From: Hippophae tibetana
Lineage: Eukaryota > Streptophyta > Magnoliopsida > Rosales > Elaeagnaceae
Length of the DNA: 64,000 nucleotides
Assembly (NCBI GenBank): GCA_037013495.1
Contig: CM072806.1
Location: forward strand, 7,928,001 to 7,992,000
Direction of reading: 5' to 3'
A program made the position numbers and the translations under genes. Each line of letters begins with the position of its first letter. Position 1 is the first letter of the stretch. Below, piece after piece: positions 24,180 through 37,662 of the stretch. The notes beneath the pieces are model-generated. The model made no database searches. It was not told where the DNA came from and saw nothing but the letters and a program-made list of their open reading frames with translations.

Positions 24180-26880
24180 TGATCACATAAATTTATATAC
24201 ATTTTTATTCTTATATTTTTTTTGATATAATGTATAAAAATATCCGTGATTTTTCTCTTAATAATTTCATTAATTTTTAAAAATATGTTTTTCAAAAAAA
24301 TTTAATATGATATTCGTTTGAATATAAGATACAATTTATATGGACTTTTATAGTGAGACATAGTATTTAAAACTTAGATCATGCTAACGCCTTAAATCAC
24401 AACATTTGAATGGGTTAAAACATCTCTTCATAAAAAAAAAATCATTATTATAGGTGTGTAAATTTTATGTATGAATTGATATACAAAATAGTTAAAACAT
24501 ATCATCCAATGTTTGAGGTTTTTACGTGATCAAAATTTCCCAGGAAAAACTTAAGACTAATTATATTGTAAATAACTCAATTTAATATAACATTTCAATT
24601 ATATTTATTTACTATAAAATTAAATATAATAAATTTAAAAAATAGCAGTAGTGTTTTTTTATTTTAATAATCATTAAAATAATTATTATCTTACATATCG
24701 TATTATAATATTTTTATAATTGAAATATTAATTTAATAATAAAAATATTATTTTTAAGCAAAATTTATTGAAAATAATCATAAACTTACATAAATATATA
24801 AGGTTTTTAAAATATAATATAATAAAACGGTGATCAAAGGATGAGCGAGATGAAAATGATGATTCCTACTTTATCAAATATTATTTTTAATCAAAATTTA
24901 TTAAACTTAACCAAACTTAATTAAAGGATGAACGGGATGTGAATAATTATCCAATCTCACCCCACTCCTTCTAAGGTTATTCTCCATTTTTATCAAAATC
25001 AATATTTTTTTCACAAATTCTTTTACATACAAACCAAATTAGCATTCTTAATTAGAAGATTGCTTTCACTTAATCTACCAATTAATTAAAAAAAAATAAG
25101 CAAGGAAAATTAATAAATTTCCAATAAAATCAATCAAATTGATTTTTAAGATTTTAATTTTTTAAAGTAATTGAACTAAAAATTAAATTCTAAGTAGAAT
25201 TTAAATTTATTTTTTCCTCCGAAACTTAAACCGGTTATTTTAAATTTTTTAAAAATGATTATATTTTTATCTAATATTAATAAATATAATAACAAGTAAA
25301 ATATAAAATATAAGTACAAGCTTACGTGTCTTTACCATTCTTTTAATTTGTACAAAAGACAAGATCGATATATGGTCACTGCTGCCAAAAATTGAAATAT
25401 ATGTACGGGAGGGGACAATCACATTATAGACTACATAATAATAGAGCAAAGAAAGAAGGCCCTTAATTAAAGTGGTTTACCTTTGGAGTAAGCAAAGCAA
25501 ATTAAAGCAAGAGAGCAGTTGGAAATGTTGGTTAAAGGCAGGGAAGGATATGACTTGTAAAATAAAACTTAATATATAAAAATATAGTCGATTGAAATGA
25601 CATCCAGATTATACATGATCACCCTACCCTATGGCCTATGTTTAGCAAAATATAAATAAATAATCATCCTTCCTCATCAACTGATTAAACACAATCAAAC
25701 AATAATGAAGTATTGATCGAATATCTTATAAATTTATTAATAAATTAATTTAAATAAAATTTAAAGATTAAAGATTAATAATATATTTTAACTTAGTTTT
25801 TTATAACCTTAAATAAGAAAGAAAAAAAGGGTTAAAAAAATAATAAAAAGAAAAAAATGAAATAGAATACATGTGATTCATATTCTTATCTATATCTAAA
25901 GTTTCTTAATTTTTTTTTACAATTCAATTACATTAATTAAATTGTTTTAATTTCAATATTATATTCATAATATATCAAGTTCATACAAATTAAAAGTATA
26001 AAATACAATGAATTTTTTTAAAAAAATTAACATAATTCATTTAAATATTTGGAGCCAAATTGTACCAAAATATAAAAGAAAATCGTTGAAAAATATTTAA
26101 AAAGCATAATTTTTTTGTCTCACAAAAATTATTTAAGAAGAATATTACATGCTTACAACATGTTCTTCTATATTAGTTTTTTTTAATTTAAAAACAAAAC
26201 TAATTCTAAATAATCGATTTGATATATCTAATCCATAAATTTTAAAACTAAACTAATTTTCTGAAATAATAATAATAACTATGTATCATGCACCAATATT
26301 ATAAATGTGTTGTTATATACATAAATATCGATAATTATGCACTCTAGACTCAACGATGTAAGTATTCTAAATGAAATTTTGAGCATGCATTTTTATTAGT
26401 TTTAAAATTAAAAAGTAAATAACTAGAATAAAATATAAAATAATATATTTTTAATAAATTTTTTATCTTCATAATAAGGATAATTAATTTTAATAAACAA
26501 TATTTTAGAATTTATGGTTTATAATTTTAAGATTTTGATAGATCAAATAGATCTACTAACTTTTTAAAATATATCATTTAAGTTTAGTAGTTTTCTTTAC
26601 TCATAGTTTATTCAATTAGTTTTTAAAAAGTAACTTCACAAGTTTAAATGATTAATTTTTTATTTTTTATTTTATTCTATTTTTAAAAAAAATTATTCTA
26701 AAAAAATACTTCAACAAATATTCGTATTAAAACTTTCTTTTAAAAAATAAAAAATTAATTTAAAAAAAAAGAATTTGATCATACAAATTAAACTATAACT
26801 TTTTTAAGCTAATAGATTAAAATCACTTTTTAAAAACTAATAAACTAAAATACCAACCAAAAAACTAATGGATTTAAGTA
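24180..26880. other. AT-rich spacer
   Basis: No gene, RNA gene or repeat boundary can be supported. Short open frames here (for example 25267-25449 on the minus strand) show no coding character. Confidence 0.55.
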
Positions 26881-26929
26881 ATACTTGACATACTCCCTCA
26901 AATTCATGGTGGTTGCAGCATCACGAGTT

Positions 26930-28480
26930 TGCTTATAAGCTCCAAAAATCATTACCTCGGTAGAACTTTAGTCAACATGTATGCGAGGTGATATTCAAAA
27001 GGACAAAATTTAGCAATAATTTATTTATGAAGTACTTGCTAATGTATGAAATGTATAACGAATTCGATATGTTTAATAAGTTGATGTAAAATCAGATTTG
27101 GTGAGATGTACTTAGCATTAATATTATCATAATAAAGTAAAGATGCATTTTGTAAAATAAACCTTAACTCAAATAATAATGATTTGATCCATTTTATCTT
27201 GACTGATAAATGAGTTAAAGTGTGATGTTCAGATTTAACTGAAAGATCGTACAACAACTGTTTGTTTAGTAGATGATCAAGATACCAAAATTATCACCTA
27301 AAAACATACATTGTGCACTAACATTACATCGATTATATGGATATGCTACCCAATCAACGTCAGAAAAACTTACTAAATCAAGAGATGGTGATTACATCAC
27401 CTTCATTCCATAAGTGACAAATCCATGTAGATCTCACAATACTTTTTTTAAATCCCGTAAATGAATCTCAATGGGTGAAGAAAGAAATTGGCACCATTTC
27501 TTGTCTTGTAATACAACAATAATGTAAACCACCCATTAGACTTTTATATTAAGTAACCAAACCTTCACATAAAGGATTACCATCAATTTTGAAGAGTATG
27601 CCCTCCTAAGATCATTGGATAGTACACTCTCTTGAGATCAACAACACATTTATGTTGGGACAAAAACAAGCTAGAAGATGAAGGAATCACTTCGATGCCC
27701 AAAAAATAATTGAGCTAACCTATGTCTTTTAAAGGAGAGAATATATGCATTTTGGCTACAAAGTCTTGCAACAAAGCCAAGCTTGTGCCAATAAGCCCAA
27801 TGTCATCAACATAAATCAACAAGATTATCACATATGACCCTAGTGGTGTCAAACAAGGCATTAGATAAACCTCAAAAAATTAGGTAAGATCTCAACGTAG
27901 AATACCAAACACGTGATGCTTGTTTTAAGCCATAAAGAGACTTCCTAAGCTTGCATACAAAATCTGGTTTAGAAGCATCAATGAACCTTGGTGGCAGAAC
28001 CATATATGCAGTTTCTTTCAAATTCACATTCAAGAAAGCATTTTTAATATCAAGATCTCAACGTAGAATACCAAACACGTGATGCTTGTTTTAAGCCATA
28101 AAGAGACTTCCTAAGCTTGCATACAAAATCTGGTTTAGAAGCATTAATGAACCTTGGTGGCAGAACTATATATGCAGTTTCTTTCAAATTCACATTCAAG
28201 AAAGCATTTTTAATATCAAGTTTCCTCAAAGGCCAACCAAAATGAATAAGAGAAAGTACAATGAGATCAATGTAGTAGCCTTGATAACTAGGCTAAAGAT
28301 TTTTGTGTAATCCAACCCTTGAGTCTACAAGTATTCTTGGGCAATCAGATGCGATTTATGTTTGTCTATAACAACAAAAGGTAAGGTCTTAGTCTTGTGA
28401 AGCCAACGACACCTTATAAACTTAACATCCACAGGTTTAGGAACCAAGTCTTAAGTATGATTCCTTACCATTGCATTAAA
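26930..28480 (-). pseudogene. Copia reverse transcriptase / RNase H remnant
   Basis: On the minus strand the region encodes recognisable reverse-transcriptase pieces in several frames: LKETAYMVLPPRF and a KLRKSLYGLKQASR-like stretch near 27930-28030, and the catalytic YVDD box in LIYVDDIGLIGT near 27800-27825. RNase H-like pieces continue toward 27260. Stops and frameshifts separate the pieces. A 166-bp tandem duplication (27886-28220) repeats the LYGLKQA-coding segment, so even the domain order is locally disturbed. Confidence 0.8.
27886..28220. repeat. 166-bp tandem duplication within the Copia reverse transcriptase
   Basis: Sequence starting AAGATCTCAACGTAG at 27886 recurs at 28052 with an exact 166-bp offset. 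Over the whole unit I see only about two substitutions (CATCAATG/CATTAATG and ACCATATATG/ACTATATATG). Because 166 is not a multiple of three it also shifts the frame. The near-identity contrasts with the heavy decay of the rest of the element. Confidence 0.93.
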
Positions 28481-28710
28481 TTCAATCAATATTGAATTTT
28501 TTTTCATTCTTTGTATTTAATTACCTCTTGCCAATTTTTAGGTTACCAAGGAACAGAAGAAGACACACAATAACCCTTATTTTAAACAATGTCAGGCTTA
28601 TTTCTAGTTTGCATAGCATGCGTATTTAAATGGGCAAGAATGGTTACACAGTGAGAGAACTTATTAAGGATATTGGCACAAAACTTAGTAGGAACAAGAG
28701 GTAAAGGCCT

Positions 28711-29851
28711 TCAAGGAACAAATTGAGAAATATGACAAGTTTGAGGGGTAGGCACCATGCCAGAAGAAGACACATTAGGAGAACAAAAAGGCAAAGGAAT
28801 ATCAAGACCAATGTGAATAAAAGAAGAATTAGATAGACTAGGGGTCGGATGTCTAGGAGTAAACGTAGAACTAAGATTAGCCAAAAAAGGAAACATTGTT
28901 TCAACAAAGACGGCATGTATATTTGTGTATATTTTCTCAGTTTCTTTATCTAGGCACAAATAGTCATGTTGACTAGGAGCATATCCTAGAAAAACACATA
29001 TAGAAGATTTGGCATCAAGTTTATGTTCTCGATAAGGACGTAGACAAGATAGACACAAGATTCTAAAAACCTTAAGAAACATATAGTTAGGCTCATGTAG
29101 ATATAATATATTGTAAAGAGAAGAAAAATTTAAATTTTTTGAAGGTATAAGGCCAACAGTCTGAAAAACATATAGTGAGCCTCTAAGTGCTCTCAAGCAT
29201 TCCAATTTTTTCACTCGAGTGTGGACATGTGTGTTTCTAGAGGAAGCCAAAATTTTCTAAAGTGACAATGAGAGGTTTAAGCTCCCTTGCACCATCATTT
29301 TGAACTTGCTTAATAACAACACTATATTGACGCTTAACCATGGTTTTAATTTAAAAAAAAAATTGAAAGAACTTGTTTTTTTGTGAACAAAAATAAATCC
29401 ACTATAATCTAGTAAAGTCATCAACAATAAGCAAAAAAATACCTTTCATTATGAGTAGAAACAATGAGAGAAGGCCCCATATGTCTATATACAGCAAATG
29501 AAAAGATGAAGGAGCAATTACATGCTTACAAATAGGAAAAGGTTGCTTATGCGATTTGGCTAATTCAAAAGACTCATAAACATGAATAGAGGAAATTTTT
29601 ATTACATTTATTTGACACTTAACAAGAACTCTATTCACAATAGGATAAGATATATAACCTAATCTTTCATGCCATATAGAGTTAGTGACAATAGTAGTAA
29701 CAACAAGATGTGTCTCATGATTGAGCTTGTCACCATAAGTAGCTTCAAGAAAAATCTTGTAAAAACCCTTATCAATTGGCCCTTTTAGAAGAACTTTCTT
29801 TGTAGCCTTATCCTTAACAAAGAAAGAATATGAATGAAATTCAATAAGCAC
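28711..29851 (-). pseudogene. Copia GAG-pre-integrase and integrase remnant
   Basis: At 29402-29851 the minus strand encodes a GAG-pre-integrase segment with the WHERLGYISYPIVNRVL motif, then SFHLLYIDIWG and IVDDFTRL, matching the start of the integrase core with its first catalytic Asp. At 28711-29250 it encodes the integrase C-terminal part (LKVFRILCLSCLRPYREHKLDA, FLGYAPSQHDYLCLD). The stretch between the two, which would carry the second Asp and the Glu, is shortened and frame-shifted. Confidence 0.85.
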
Positions 29852-30181
29852 TAAATTATCCTCAAACCATTTTCGAATTGAAACAAGATTTGTAGAAAGT
29901 TATGATTTTTGCATGACATTTATAAAAGACGATTATGTGCATATGTGCTCAAAACTATGCTATCAATATGAGATATAGAGACACGAGAGCCATTACTTAC
30001 AATAACATTATTATTGCAAGTATATGGTATAAGATTACTAAGATTAGAGAGTCATTGATTAGGTGATTAGTTGCACCTGAATCAAGCACTCAAGAATTAT
30101 CACTACCAATGTTATTAGCAACAACATAAGTAAATGCACCAAAACTATTTTGTGAAGTTGAAGATCCTAATAGATGATTCT

Positions 30182-31100
30182 TTAACTTGTATCAAGTTGA
30201 GACAACATGAATTTTTTTGCCACAAAATTAGTATTGCACACCTTCACCATGGCCACGGTCCTATCCTCTTCCTCTACCTCGATTACCTGATTGATTAAGA
30301 TTGAGAGGATGAGAAAGTTATGAACCTTTAGACTGATCAAAACTTGTCTTAGAAAAATGACATAATTACATAGCATTGAATTTGGCAAGATTAGCCTACG
30401 TTATCTATTGTTCTTCTTTTAGAAATTCTATGTTCATAAACCAAAAGTTTGTTGTGAAACTCTTCTACTAATACAATATTAGCACGATCAATAACAAAAC
30501 ACGTAAAAAGATTGTAATGATTTCCTAAATCAACAGCAACATGCATTATAAGGTCTTTAGGTTGAATCGATTCTCCAATAACTGATAAACCATTACCTAT
30601 TGTCTTAAGCTTCATCATATAATCATTAATAGTAAGATTATTTTCCTGGATTGTCTGTAACTGAAGTTTAATCTACATGACTCCAGATTGAGCCTATGAA
30701 AAGAAAATTTGTTCATACATTTCCCAACACTCTCTTATTGTTTTGTTACTAGTGAGATAACCAGTAATCTTAGGGAGCTATAAACTAGCTTTGAATTATG
30801 CCATTGATTCAATACCAAATTGAATACTTTGAGTTAATCTTGCTCGATCTAGTAAGAAACCTATTAAGAACTTTCTTTGTTTCATCGATGTACTCTTCAA
30901 CGCCATAAACATCTATCACACATATTGTTCTTTCTAAATTAAGTAGTTTGATCGATCTAACTTAAAAGAAAAACTCAAATTAAGAGGAGGAACTATCACA
31001 TATTTCAAATTAACAGGAAAAACTATCACAAATTACGAATTGTGTGAGTTTACAACATCTATTGAAATGTTGTTAGATAAATCTTGATTGAGAGCCATGT
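30182..31100 (-). pseudogene. Copia gag remnant
   Basis: The minus-strand frame at 30391-30618 (MKLKTIGNGLSVIGESIQ.KDLIMHVAVDLG.HYN) matches the gag/UBN2 capsid-like domain of plant Copia elements. A Gly/Arg-rich, CCHC-lacking tail follows at 30182-30388, and the beginning of gag lies near 31100. Frames are broken by several stops. Confidence 0.75.
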
Positions 31101-31333
31101 TTGAAACCTTCGAGAAAATCTCAACAATGAAGCCAAAAAAATCAAGAAGAGAAGCAAACAAAAAATTAAGAAGAGAAAAGAGACTTATCTCTGATACCAT
31201 ACAATCACAGATTATGAATAATGTAGAAAATTAATTCATTAAGATAACAAAATTTAATTACATCTAAACTATATATAGACTTGTTATTTACACAACAACC
31301 AAGAATACATTATAACTAAGGTAATACTTGACA

Positions 31334-31849
31334 ATTAGTATATTTATTTGAAAATTTAGGTGATGTTAAATCTCTTGTAGTCTTGTTTTTCTTATTTTTG
31401 TTGCTTCCACATTTGTTCATTGTTTTTGATTATTTTTGCATTTCTGCTATGCCGAAACAAATGTAAATAGGAATCAAACTTGGGCTTACTTCGACTAAAG
31501 TCACATAACGAAGCGCCCAAACAAGGAAGAAATCAAACGAAGCAAATTCGTACATCGATATCCGATACTGATATATTTTCCTACAGATGCCAAATTGCCA
31601 AGTTTCATGCAAAGATAGGATATGCATGCAAAATCGTACATGAGGTCTGCTTTTAACGCCAACAAAATATTGGGTATAGATTAAAGATATAGCTCTCAGT
31701 AAAGAAAGCAAACCCAAATAAGCAGGCCTGTGCTTTATTCACACATATAATATATACATATATTAATATCACATATATAATAATATATATGATAGTTACT
31801 GAGATAAGTAAGACCTTTGAGGAAAGTACCTTATGCAACATCAGTCTTA
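31334..31849. other. Spacer between Copia element and gene fragment
   Basis: No recognisable feature; contains a TATATAA-rich patch at 31740-31795. Confidence 0.45.
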
Positions 31850-32765
31850 GAGGCACCTTAGATAATTTTTTTCTCCACTAACTTCTTCATCCCCTGAACT
31901 GCAATTATAAACCAATTCCTCATTCCCATCTTTAGCGGATCCCATTATAACATTTTCAATTCCTGCGGAACCATCCTCTTCATTCCAAATACTCCATCCA
32001 GGAACAATCTTAATTATTTCCTTCGATAGAACAATTGTTGCTACGCAAATCTATGTCTGAAACATTTCTCACAGATTTTTCAGGGGTATGGTTAGCAGGC
32101 CATCCAAGATTAGCATTAACTGAGTCTGCAGTAATCATATATGCACAAGAACTCCCTTTGTTTTCCAATTCCTGAGTTTATTGAGATAGGAGGGAGGAGA
32201 AAGATATTGAAGCAGTTGCCTTCTCATTGTTACTCTTCATTTCCGATAAGAATTTGATCTCAGTTCCACATGCTTGAAATTTGGGAAATTCATAAACTGG
32301 ATTGTGGGATGTTGATATCATCGTATTGCTTCCACTACTCTCCACATTCCTAATACCGATTATGCCAACATTTGAAGTTCTTGTATTCCGTTAACTCAGA
32401 TTGCAAGTAATGAATTGCATTCCATATTTGGACATTCTCTACTGACTACACGTCAAAACCAGGAAAATCACCAGTTTATATTTAGTCCATAAATTTGTAA
32501 ATCATTTGGGAAGCGGTATCATACCAAGAAGAAGGACATCAAATATGAGTGGAAGCTAAAGATTCCTACCTGCGCATCCCAAAATCAGTGGTGGTTTGGA
32601 GAAAGATTCACTGGTGTCCTGACAGTTTCACTTTGAGAGGATGGTCCAGAAGATGTAGAACTAGGAACATGAACTAGAATTGGCGGTGAAGAAATGTATG
32701 CTCCAGGAAAAGCATAGCAAATAGGCTGTGACTGTTGAGAATAACCCCGCATGAGGATGGATCAA
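31850..32765 (-). pseudogene. Decayed, unrecognised plant gene fragment
   Basis: The composition is less AT-rich than the surroundings and the minus strand keeps long coding-like stretches. One, at about 32580-32740, encodes MRGYSQQSQPICYAFPGAY and a Ser/Pro-rich continuation, stops at TGA and is followed by a GCAG-GTAGG splice-donor-like junction at about 32572. Another, at about 32060-32370, runs about 100 codons with a single stop (pieces such as HNPVYEFPKFQACG and DIDLRSNNCSIEG). A third at about 31860-31980 is acidic (SIWNEEDGSAGIENVIMG, NCSSGDEEVSGE). The Ser/Asn/Glu-rich content suggests a disordered regulatory protein, but I recognise no family. Stops and frame changes make a pseudogene more likely than a gene. 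It is squeezed between two Copia elements. Confidence 0.45.
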
Positions 32766-32906
32766 AAGAAACTGTCAGAAAGAAGAACTTTCTGAAATAA
32801 TGAATTCACTGAGCTACATGTGTTGTTATGATTGTTACGATGATTTGATGTATTTTTTTTATATGTTCATGTAAATTATTTTCGAATATTCATTGAAACC
32901 TATTTT

Positions 32907-33530
32907 TGTTGACCACAACGGATAAAAATAAAATGAATTCAACAGAGTAGAATAATGATATCGGAAATTTAACGTGATTCATCATTTAATCTAGACTAAG
33001 TCCACGGGACAAACTCCGAAAAATATTTCTTCAACTAATAAAATTAATGGGTACAAAGTGAGAGACAATACAACAAATTAAGATAAACTCAAAATAGTGT
33101 CACACAAATATTTCTCAAACTCACTATTTTGTCACTCCCCTTTTAGAAAAATATCCCAATATTTTTCTAAGATATTCTTTCTCACTTTCTTACACACAAC
33201 ACTATTTTTCTTCAAAGGAAATTGTTCCTTTGGCTTTGCTTTGCTTCTCTTTTTGATTTGGTGTGTTGATATGTCTCTAAGGCAAAGACATTGTCTATTT
33301 ATAGGCAAAATTGCATATCAATGTTAGATGCACCTAACATTTGTGGTTGCACCTACTATTTGTTATTGCACCTACTATTTGTGGTTTCACCTACTATTTT
33401 TGGTTGCAGCTAACATTTGTGGTTGTACCTACTATTTGTGGTTGTACCTAACATTTGTGGTTACACCAACCAAGTGTGGTTGCACCTACCATTTATGTTT
33501 TCTTCCTCTTAAATGTAGAAGGGACTTGTA
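32907..33530 (-). repeat. 3' LTR of the Tnt1-type element, with 20-bp minisatellite
   Basis: 624 bp, paired with 37663-38280. At 33327-33500 it contains about nine imperfect copies of a 19-20 bp unit (TTGCACCTACTATTTGTGG). In minus-strand orientation these lie near the LTR's 5' end, the U3 region, where enhancer repeats of Tnt1-type LTRs are usually found. TATTTATAGGCAAAATTGCA at 33294-33313 would give a minus-strand TATA-like CTATAAATA. Confidence 0.92.
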
Positions 33531-33546
33531 AATCTCTCCCTCCCGA

Positions 33547-36500
33547 CTACATAGAGGGTTCCACCAATCCAGCAGCTAAACAACAGTATTCAAAATTTTG
33601 TCTTGTGAGAATTTTCGTCAACATGTCTAATCCATTTTCTTCTGTATCGATCTTCTCAAGTTGTAATAGCATCTTCTCCATTACATCCTTAATCCAGTGA
33701 TATCTCACATCAATATGTTTTGATATCGAATGAAATGAGTCATTCTTTCCAAGATTCATAGCACTCTGACTATCACAAAATAACTGATAACTTTCTTGTT
33801 GCAACCCAAGTTCTTTAAAAAAAAATTCATCCATAGCAACTCTTTACATGCTTTCGTTGCTGCTATAAACTCTGCTTTGGTAGTGGACAATGCAACACAT
33901 TTTTGAAACTTTGACTATCATGACACAGCTCCCCCTGCAAATGTAATCAGGTAACCAGAAGTAGATTTTTTGGAATCCACATCACCAGCCATATCTGCAT
34001 CTGTGTATCCAACTAACACAGGTTTGTCATTTCCAAAACATAGGCATATTTTGAAAGAACCTCGAAGATACCTGAAAATCTATTTCACTGCAGCCCAATG
34101 TTCCTTTCCAGGATTTGAAAGGAATCTACTCACTATTTTAACTGCATGAGTGATATCTAGACGTGTACAAACCATGGCATACATTAGACTTCCAACTGCC
34201 GAATCATATGGAACCTCTTCCATATCTTCCTTCTCTTTGTCTGTAGAAGGGCTCTCCTTAGAACTTAGCTTAAAGTGATTAGTAAGATGACAACTAATTG
34301 TTTTAGCCTCATCCATATGAAATCTTTGAAGTACTTTCTCAATGTACTTCTCCTGTGACAACCATAATTTTTTGGCACATTTGTCTCTAATAATAGTCAT
34401 GCCAAGAATCTATTTTGCTGGTCCCAAGTCTTTTATGGCAAAATACTTCTCAAATGCGTTTTCAAGTTGTTGATTATGGAAATATTTTAGCCAACAATCA
34501 ACATATCATCCACATAAAGCAAAAGAATAATGAAATCATCATCAGAGAATTTCTACACAAAAACACAATGGTCTGAAGTAGTCTTTTTGTAGCCTTGCTC
34601 CCCCATAACAAACTCAAACTTCTTGTACCATTATCTTGGTGCCTGTTTTAAGCCGTAGAGACTTTTCTTCAATTTGTAGACATAATCTTCTTTTCCCTTT
34701 TGCTAAAAACTCTCTGGCTACTCCATGTATATCTCTTCTTCCAAGTCACTATGTAGGAAGTCAGTTTTGACATCGATTTGCTCAACCTCCAAGTCAAGAC
34801 TTGATGCTAACCCTATCACAGTACGAATGGATTTCATTTTCACAACTGGAGAGAAAATATCGTCAAAGTCAACACCTTTTCTTTGGCTGAATTCTTTGAC
34901 AACCAGTCTGGCTTTGTATTACGGACTGGAACTGTGACCTTCATGCTTCACCCTGAACACCTATTTATTTTTCAATGCCTTCTTCCCTTTGGGCAATTTC
35001 ATCAGCTCAAAGGTTTTGTTCACATGCAAGGACTTCATCTCATCTTGCATAGCTTCAATCCATTTTTGTTTGGATTCGTCACCCATGGCCTCTTCATAGC
35101 TCTCAGGTTCTCCCCCATTAGTGAAAGTTACATACTCATCTGAAGGATATGAGGTAGAGGGTCATCTCACTGTATCACTTCTTCTCAATGGAACAGGAGA
35201 AGTCGCAGGTGTTGGTACTGGATAATGAACATCATCACTTCCTTCATCTTCAGAACCAACTTCTATGGGAGCATCATCTTCATCAGGTGGATAAACCTGG
35301 TCTTCATCTCCAACTTGTCTTGGCACTGATGTTGGAGGAATTAATTCCAAATCTGATGAGTCACTATTGGAATTAGGAACATCTTTCTTCATTTTGATAA
35401 TATTTTCAATGGTCTCATCTTCAACAAACACAACATCACGGCTCCTAAAAAGTCTCTTTGCAACTAGATCGTAAAATCTATAGTCAAATTGATCTTGACC
35501 ATAACCAATAAAAATACAGTCTTGTTTTGGCATCAAGTTTGGATCTTTCATCCTTTGGGATATGAACAAATGCTTTGCAACCAAACACTCGCAGATGATC
35601 ATAGGAAATATCCTTTCCTGACCATACTTTATCTGGAACATCCATCTTGAGAGTAGTACATGGTGAAAGATTCAACACATATGCAACTATGAGTATGGTT
35701 TCACCCCAAAAAGTTTTAGGCAACTTTGCATATGAGAGTAGACATCTAACTCTCTCCATCAAAGTTTTGTTCATCCTTTCAGCTAATTCATTCAATTGCG
35801 GTGTCTTTGGAGGTGTCATCTGATGCCGAATACCATACTTTTTGCAATAAGCATGGAAAGGTCATGTGTATTTTCCACCATTGTCTGTCCGGATACACTT
35901 CAGCTACTTTCCAATCTGTCTCTCAATTGAGGCATAAAATTCTTTGAAGACATCTAGCACCTGATCCTTTGTCTTTAGAAGATATACCCACGTCTTCCTT
36001 GAATGATCATCAATGAAAGTCACAAAGTATTGAGCACCACCGAGTGACTTTGGCATTGGTCCACACAAATCTGAGTGAATCAGATCTAAAATATTATTCA
36101 TTCTACAAGGAGGGAAACTCTTGAAAGCAACTCTGTTTTGGTTTCCTACTAGACAATGAGCACATTTCTCCAAATGTACTTCATCCATTCTGAGTAGTAT
36201 CTTCTTTTTTACTAGACTTGTCAAACCTTTTTCACCATGTGACTGAGCCTCTTATGCCATAACTCAGCTGCACTATCTTTCTCTATGACATTTACTATGT
36301 CGGTGGAGAGCTTCTCTTGCATTATATACAGAGTTGTATGCTTTTCACCTCTAGCCACTACTAAGGAGCCTTTTGTAAGTTTTCATTTGTCATAAATTAA
36401 GGAGCTGCAATATCCTTCATTTGCAAGTTCGCACACAGAGATCAAATTCAGGCGCATATCTGGAATATGCCTAACATACTTCAAAAATAGTCTAGTTATG

Positions 36501-37525
36501 TTCTCTGTTTCCAAGCAAACATCTCATTTGCCTACAACCTTTGACAGACCTTCATTTCCCATTCTAACAACACCAAAACTTCCAGGTGTGTATGATGAGA
36601 AAAATTCTTTACGCGATGTAGCGTGAACTGTAGCACCACTATCAATCACCCAGCTGGTCTCGTGTGATGCAAGATTGACAAAATCTTCATCATAAACGAT
36701 ATTGAACTCTTCTATGGTATTTATTTGCTCATCATCACTACTGTCGTCTTTCTTCGTTACTTTGCCTTTGTTCGTTTCTTGTTCCTTCTTAAACACTTGA
36801 CAAAATTTCTTAACGTAATCCTTTCTCTTGCAGTGATGGCATTCAACATTGGCAAATTTGTTTGATTTGCCTATGCTCTTGCTTTTGGGTTTTTGTTCTT
36901 TGTACAGTCTCCTTCCTCTAGACTCTGTGATAAGGGCTTGTGCTTCTGAATCTCTTTCCTTGTTTTGTTTCTCATATGAGAACAAGACTTCTACAACAAC
37001 TTCAAACTCCATCTTGTCTTTTGCATAATTCAGAGTTGTTGTGATATGATTATATGATGAGGGTAGTGATGCCAACAACATCACAACTTTCTCTTCATCG
37101 TCGAAACTCACATTAAATCTTGCTAAGTGAGAAAGTTTGTTGTTGAAATTGCTAACATAGTGCATCATGCTCACACTATCTTCCTTCCTCATCTGATATA
37201 GCTCCTTCCACAAATAAAATTTATTGGCAAGGTTCTTTGACATGTACACGTTTTCTAGAGTCTCACGTGCTTCTTTAGCAGTCTTACAATTTTTTTATTC
37301 AATATTTTGCAAGACACTGTCTGAGAGATTTAGACGGATTATACTAGCTGCAATCTCATCTATTTCCTCTCATTGTTCCTCGATGACGGTTGCTACCTTC
37401 TTTTATTTTCCCAACAACATCTTATAGATCTTCTATTGAATGAGAATATCCTTCATTCTCCTTTGCCATAAAGAGAAATTATTATTGCCATTAAATTTCT
37501 CAATATCTATCTTTTGGCTTGACAT
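33547..37525 (-). pseudogene. Gag-pol polyprotein of the Tnt1-type element, broken
   Basis: Gag starts at ATG 37525 (MSSQKIDIEKFNG..FSLWQRRM) and stops soon after; further gag at 36524-37249 includes a knuckle CHHCKRKDYVKKFC with His replaced by Tyr. Protease WVIDSGATVHAT is at about 36620-36660. Integrase pieces with HSDLCGP and FIDDHSRKTW are at 35904-36224, and TPQLNELAERMNKTL, holding the catalytic Glu, at 35760-35815. Reverse transcriptase has the YVDD box near 34500-34520 and its C-terminal part at 34080-34400. RNase H has CDSQSA and KHIDVRYHWI at 33660-33780. The frame ends at 33547, immediately before the polypurine tract. At least ten stops or frameshifts interrupt it. The normal polyprotein is about 1300 residues. 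Confidence 0.92.
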
Positions 37526-37662
37526 TTTTTTCTTGTTGTGTTTCTTTTTCCGTAAATAAATACGCTTTGGACCTAATAAAATCTTTTCTGGTGTGACAGA
37601 TGAGTCTATGTTGTAACCACAAAGCATATTAAGAATTTTACTAGACCAGCTCTGATACCAGT

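Larger units (their letters stand above)
26890..31333 (-). mobile_element. Decayed Ty1/Copia retrotransposon
   Basis: Minus-strand order is gag, GAG-pre-integrase, integrase, reverse transcriptase, RNase H: the Copia order. The right boundary shows a primer-binding site TGGTATCAGAGA complementary to initiator tRNA-Met (around 31188-31199), next to a short sequence ending at 31333 that begins TGTCAAGTATTACC on the minus strand, a candidate 5' LTR of about 134 bp. At the left, a purine-rich tract TTTGAGGGAG (26892-26902) is followed by TGTCAAGTATTAC, the expected polypurine tract and 3' LTR start, but only about 15 bases match the right LTR. Numerous stops and frameshifts make it inactive. Confidence 0.8.

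Noticed and set aside
33328-33531. Cys/Tyr-rich repeat peptide
   Set aside because: Translation of the LTR minisatellite.
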